From positions 248,001 through 312,000 of the forward strand of contig NZ_JBGUAZ010000002.1 in assembly GCF_041821085.1 (NCBI RefSeq): DNA of 64,000 nucleotides. Direction: 5' to 3'. The first letter of the stretch is position 1. Each line of letters opens with the position of its first letter. The DNA is from Natrinema sp. HArc-T2. GTDB taxonomy: Archaea > Halobacteriota > Halobacteria > Halobacteriales > Natrialbaceae. Position numbers and translations under genes: made by a program. The notes beneath the pieces were generated by a model. It ran no database searches. It was given only the letters and a program-made list of their open reading frames with translations, and was not told the origin of the DNA. Positions 60,455-64,000 of this stretch are shown here, piece by piece.

Positions 60455-61342
60455 TTAGAAGGTCTGCATTTCGCGCTCGAGATCGCGGAGCTGTTCGACG
60501 CGCCGTTCGGTCGGTGGATGCGTGCTGAAGAGCCGCCCGACGACGCCGGACTTGATCGGGATGATGAAGAAGGCGTTCATCTCGGCCTCCTCGCGCATGT
60601 CGTCTTTGGGGACCTTGTCCATCTGGCCCGAAATCTTCAGCAGTGCGGAGGCCAGCGCCGACGGGTTGCCGGTGATTGCGGCTGCGCCGCGGTCAGCAGC
60701 GAACTCGCGATACCGCGAGAGCGCCCGGATCAGCAGATAGCTGATGATCCAGACGACCAGCGAGACGAGGATGGCGACGATAATGCCGCTGCCTCCGCCC
60801 TCGCGGCCACGGCCATGCCCGCCGCCGAAGAAGGCCCCCCAGCGGACCATCATGAACGCGATCGTCGAGAGAAAGGAGGCGATCGTCATCACCATCATGT
60901 CCCGATTCTTGACGTGGGCGAGTTCGTGTGCGAGGACGCCGTCGAGTTCGTCCCGCTCGAGCGTGTTCATGAGCCCGGTCGTCACGCAGACGGCCGCGTT
61001 GCGCTGGTTGCGCCCGGTCGCGAAGGCGTTGGGTACCTTGGAGTCGACGACCGCCACCTTCGGCTTCGGGAGGTCGGCCTGCTGTGAGAGCCGTTCGATC
61101 GAGGCGTGCAGTTGCGGATACTCGTCGCGCGAGACCGTCTTCGCGCCCATACTCCGCAGCGTGAGCGTGTCGCTGAAGTAGTACTGGACCAGCGAGAACC
61201 CGCCGAACAGGAGCGCGAACACCAGCAGTCCGCCGCCGACGTAGGCGGTGATCACGCCGGCGAAGACGATGTACAGCGCAAACAACAGAAACATCGTCAC
61301 GAACATCCGAAAGCGTAGTCCCCAGTCCGCCTGCCAGTTCAT
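60455..61342 (-). CDS. htpX: HtpX membrane zinc metalloprotease
   Basis: This 295-residue M48 protease degrades damaged membrane proteins. Two N-terminal spans (MFVTMFLLFALYIVFAGVIT) are followed by the zinc motif DGVLAHELAHVKNRDMMVMT near residue 127 with HELAH, and a third ligand Glu in YREFAADRGAAAITG near residue 208. ATG 61342 is 28 bases from ACTTATTC. It leads the htpX-pspAB pair. Confidence 0.95.
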   Translation of the reverse strand: MNWQADWGLRFRMFVTMFLLFALYIVFAGVITAYVGGGLLVFALLFGGFSLVQYYFSDTLTLRSMGAKTVSRDEYPQLHASIERLSQQADLPKPKVAVVDSKVPNAFATGRNQRNAAVCVTTGLMNTLERDELDGVLAHELAHVKNRDMMVMTIASFLSTIAFMMVRWGAFFGGGHGRGREGGGSGIIVAILVSLVVWIISYLLIRALSRYREFAADRGAAAITGNPSALASALLKISGQMDKVPKDDMREEAEMNAFFIIPIKSGVVGRLFSTHPPTERRVEQLRDLEREMQTF

Positions 61343-61601
61343 ATCGTCAATTACGGGACGCGACGGAATAAGTATCACCACCTGACCCGCCGCGAGGCGA
61401 CCCTATTCTCGCAGCGACGATCGAACCCCTTCGTTTCGGATGGAGACCGTGTGACTGAGTCACGTCTGACGCGCTCGAACCGAGCGGCCGTCCGACGAGC
61501 GTCTGCCGCGTTCGCCGTCTCGAGCGAACGAGCGACACGAGTGGCACAACGCAACGGGTCAAGACGGGTCGCTTAACTCCGTGAGATCCCAAACAGGGAT
61601 A

Positions 61602-62726
61602 ATGAGTGAGTCGCGTGCGTTCTGTCCCCGGTGTGGGGACGCGGTGCCCGAGCGGTCGGCGAGCGACGCGAACGATCCGTTGCGGCCCGGTGCGGAGGTC
61701 GAACTCTGCGATTCGTGTTACTTCGAGGACTTCGACTTCGTGGACGCGCCGGACCGGATCGACGTTCGCGTCTGTGCCCAGTGTGGGGCGGTCTACCGCG
61801 GCAACCGGTGGGTCGACGTCGGTGCGGAAGACTACACCGACATCGCCATCGAGGAGGTCAGTCAGGCGCTTGCCGTCCACGTCGACGTCGAAGACGTCGC
61901 CTGGCAGATCGATCCCGAACAGGTCGACCAGAACACGATCCGGATGCACTGTTTCTTTACTGGCGTCGTTCGCGGGACGCCAGTCGAGGAGCAGGTGACA
62001 GTGCCGGTCAAGATCGCCCGCCAGACCTGTACGCGGTGTGGGCGGATCGCCGGCGACTACTACGCCAGCATCGTCCAGATCCGCGCCGAGGACCGGACAC
62101 CGACGAGCGACGAGATGGATCGGGCAAAGGAAATCGCAAACCAGACCGTCGCGGACATGGAGGCCACGGGCGACCGCAACGCCTTCGTCACCGAGGTCGG
62201 CGAGACCGACGACGGACTGAACATCAAGGTCTCGACGAACAAGATCGGCAAGAAGATCTCGAACAAGATGATCGAGGAATTCAGCGGCACCGTCAACGAC
62301 GCCGAAACGCTCGTCACGGAAGACGAGGACGGCAACGAGGTCTATCGGGTCACCTTCGCCGTCCGCCTGCCACCGTACACGCCCGGCGACATCATCGACC
62401 TCGACGACGACGACGGCGGCCCCGTCCTCGTCCGCAGCGCCCACGGAAATCTCAAGGGCATCCGCGTCACGACCGGCGAGCGCTACGAGGCGAGCTACGA
62501 GGAAGGGAATTCGCCCGACGCACGGAAACTGGGCGACCTCGAGGACGCGACCGACGCGACGGTCGTCACGGTCGAAGACGACAACGCGGTGCAGCTCCTC
62601 GACCCCGAGACCTTCCAGGCGGAAACCGTCGCGCGACCGGACTACTTCGATCCCGAGGCCGAGACGGTGCCCGTGCTGAAGAGCCGGGCCGGACTGCACA
62701 TCCTGCCCGACGAGCGCGATGACTGA
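61602..62726 (+). CDS. nmd3: NMD3-like zinc-ribbon protein of ribosome/mRNA quality control
   Basis: The 374-residue protein begins MSESRAFCPRCGDAVPERSA, has zinc CxxC pairs at about residues 8/11, 36/39, 59/62 and 148/151, and a central alpha/beta part with NKIGKKISNKMIEEFSGTVN near residue 215. In eukaryotes NMD3 adapts 60S subunits for export; archaeal homologues are thought to bind the large subunit. ATG 61602 is 29 bases from GCTTAACTC. It overlaps the downstream Tyw2-like gene by eight bases. Confidence 0.9.
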   Translation: MSESRAFCPRCGDAVPERSASDANDPLRPGAEVELCDSCYFEDFDFVDAPDRIDVRVCAQCGAVYRGNRWVDVGAEDYTDIAIEEVSQALAVHVDVEDVAWQIDPEQVDQNTIRMHCFFTGVVRGTPVEEQVTVPVKIARQTCTRCGRIAGDYYASIVQIRAEDRTPTSDEMDRAKEIANQTVADMEATGDRNAFVTEVGETDDGLNIKVSTNKIGKKISNKMIEEFSGTVNDAETLVTEDEDGNEVYRVTFAVRLPPYTPGDIIDLDDDDGGPVLVRSAHGNLKGIRVTTGERYEASYEEGNSPDARKLGDLEDATDATVVTVEDDNAVQLLDPETFQAETVARPDYFDPEAETVPVLKSRAGLHILPDERDD

Positions 62727-63876
62727 GGACGAAGACGATGGGGCCGCAAGCGAGACGGACCCCGACCTCGAGCCGGCAGCCGATGCCGTTCTCGAGCGAA
62801 CGAACGCGGACGCGCCGCTGGCAGCGATCGTCGACAAACCGCGGACGGAGGCGGCCATCGAGTCGCTGCGCGCCGAGGGCGTCTACGACGAGTCGCGACG
62901 CGTCTGCGAGGACGGCCCCGACAGGAACGCCCTCCCGATTACGGCACCGCCGGCAGAAACGCAGGTCCGCGAGGTCGTCCGGCAACTCGAGCCCGAACCC
63001 CGAAATCCGGATCTCGAGGACCTGCTGGCCGAGCGGGGCTGGAGCGACGACGACCTCGAGTCGGCCCCGGGTTCGTGGGCGGTGATCGGCTCGGTAATCT
63101 TGGTGACCGTTCCCGAGGACTGCCCCGACGAGGCGGCGGTCGGCGAAGCCCTGCTCGAACTCCACGGCGAGGCCGACAGCGTGCTGGCCGACGAGGGGAT
63201 CGCGAACGACGGCACAGCGGGCACCTACCGCGAGCCCCGCTCGCGATTGCTCGCCGGGAGCAGCGACACGGAGACGATCCACACTGAGCACGGAACGCGA
63301 TACGGCCTCGATCCCACGAAAGTCATGTTCTCGCCGGGCAATCAGGCCGAGCGCGCTCGGATGGGCGAGATCGTCGGCGACGACGAACACGTCTTCGATA
63401 TGTTCGCCGGGATCGGCTACTTTACGCTGCCGATAGCGCGGGCCGGCGCGCAAGTCACTGCGACCGAACTCAACCCGACGGCGTTTCGCTATCTGCTCGA
63501 GAACGCCATGCTCAACGACGTCGGCGATCGGGTCGACGCCTACATGACCGATTGTCGCGACCTCGCCGGCGACCTCACGGTCGACCGGGTCGTCATGGGC
63601 TACTACGGCAGTTCGGACGGCGACAGCGAGGACGACGGGACACGAACCGACGAAGCCCACGAGTTCCTCCCCGACGCGCTCGCGGCGCTGGCCCCCGGCG
63701 GCATCGTCCACTACCACGAGGCGACGCCGGACTCACGGCTGTGGGACCGGCCGCTCGCACGGCTCGAGCGAGCCGCCGACGCGGCCGACCGCGACCTCGA
63801 GATCCTCGAGAAACGCCGGGTCAAAAGCCACAGTGCCGGCGTCGCACACGTCGTCGTCGACGCCCGCTTCGACTAA
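62719..63876 (+). CDS. taw2: Tyw2/Trm5-family SAM-dependent tRNA transferase
   Basis: The 385-residue protein has an N-terminal RNA-binding-like region and a Rossmann fold with VFDMFAGIGYFTLPIARAGA near residue 228. After DRVVMGYYGSSDGDSEDDGT, where Trm5 has NPP-type residues, the sequence shows MGYY instead, and a GGIVHYHEATPDSRLW end follows. These features favour the 3-amino-3-carboxypropyl transferase Taw2 of wyosine synthesis over the Trm5 methyltransferase. It starts inside the nmd3 gene, so both are coupled. Confidence 0.8.
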   Translation: MTEDEDDGAASETDPDLEPAADAVLERTNADAPLAAIVDKPRTEAAIESLRAEGVYDESRRVCEDGPDRNALPITAPPAETQVREVVRQLEPEPRNPDLEDLLAERGWSDDDLESAPGSWAVIGSVILVTVPEDCPDEAAVGEALLELHGEADSVLADEGIANDGTAGTYREPRSRLLAGSSDTETIHTEHGTRYGLDPTKVMFSPGNQAERARMGEIVGDDEHVFDMFAGIGYFTLPIARAGAQVTATELNPTAFRYLLENAMLNDVGDRVDAYMTDCRDLAGDLTVDRVVMGYYGSSDGDSEDDGTRTDEAHEFLPDALAALAPGGIVHYHEATPDSRLWDRPLARLERAADAADRDLEILEKRRVKSHSAGVAHVVVDARFD

Positions 63877-63927
63877 GTGGTCCCTCCGGTCGTGACATTG
63901 ATACTTGCGGGCCTCTTGTCGTCGATT

Positions 63928-64000
63928 ATGGACAAGAATCAGGTCATCGCGCTCCTCTTTGCGTTCCTCATGGTGTCCTCGATGGTCGCCTGGGGCGCGA
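63928..64000 (+). CDS. Start of a membrane or exported protein, cut by the window edge
   Basis: The visible 24 residues, MDKNQVIALLFAFLMVSSMV and AWGA, are one hydrophobic segment after a short charged start. The ATG lies 28 bases after TTGATACTT near 63900, consistent with a leaderless gene. The rest lies outside the window and no family can be assigned. Confidence 0.6.
   Translation, partial: MDKNQVIALLFAFLMVSSMVAWGA

Overview
The window is haloarchaeal chromosome, most likely from Natrialbales (a Natrinema/Haloterrigena-like organism). The DNA is GC-rich and the proteins are strongly acidic (Asp/Glu-rich). Archaeal information-processing genes are present: RadA, SRP54, FtsY, prefoldin alpha, aIF6, L31e, L39e, L18Ae and an NMD3-like protein. 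Many genes start 24-31 nt downstream of a TATA-like box, the arrangement of leaderless haloarchaeal mRNAs. The genus is an inference; no rRNA gene is present.

Layout. 1-9160 (minus strand) holds a complete LysW-dependent arginine pathway, argG-argH then lysW-lysX-argC-argB-argD-argE-argF, with argF cut by the window edge. A short leaderless ORF lies in the argG leader. 9460-11441 holds a membrane-anchored HTH regulator, a small membrane protein and a 2H phosphoesterase. 11661-13481 is a sulfur uptake and relay operon (YeeE/YedE transporter, TusA, rhodanese). 13490-24149 is a mixed block: XPD-like helicase, CDF transporter, phosphoesterase, M29 aminopeptidase, UspA, an esterase/VOC/flavoprotein operon, a GCS2 ligase and a Yip1-like protein. 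A tRNA-Arg gene with a duplicated 3' end sits at 24210-24394. 24525-34406 holds two Tat-lipoproteins, UPF0200/UPF0201, a CBS-MaoC fusion, ffh, an orphan HicB-like protein, a flavin disulfide reductase, two rhodaneses and a rubrerythrin-like protein. 34539-35974 is a DUF1326/DUF2182 pair beside an AT-rich spacer. 36547-38039 is thiM-thiE. 40922-45494 is the ftsY/prefoldin/ribosomal cluster. 48689-52547 has an ABC-2 exporter divergent from an HTH-led membrane-protein operon, with a palindrome between them. 52917-55998 holds sufS and sufU split by a response regulator and an HD protein. The right end has radA, a PQQ beta-propeller, a GAP-family protein, pspAB-htpX, nmd3 and a Tyw2-like transferase.

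No phage, CRISPR array, transposase or classical defence island is visible. The most unusual signal is a family of about 81-bp imperfect palindromes at five intergenic sites (26157, 30154, 45539, 55998, 59471). Two core sequences share similar outer arms, and three copies begin exactly on the last base of a stop codon. Other structure that gene calls do not explain: a run of six hairpins after sufS, C-rich tracts (G-quadruplex motifs on the minus strand) upstream of sufS, an 8-bp inverted-repeat operator at 50578-50600, and three convergent gene pairs whose stop codons overlap.
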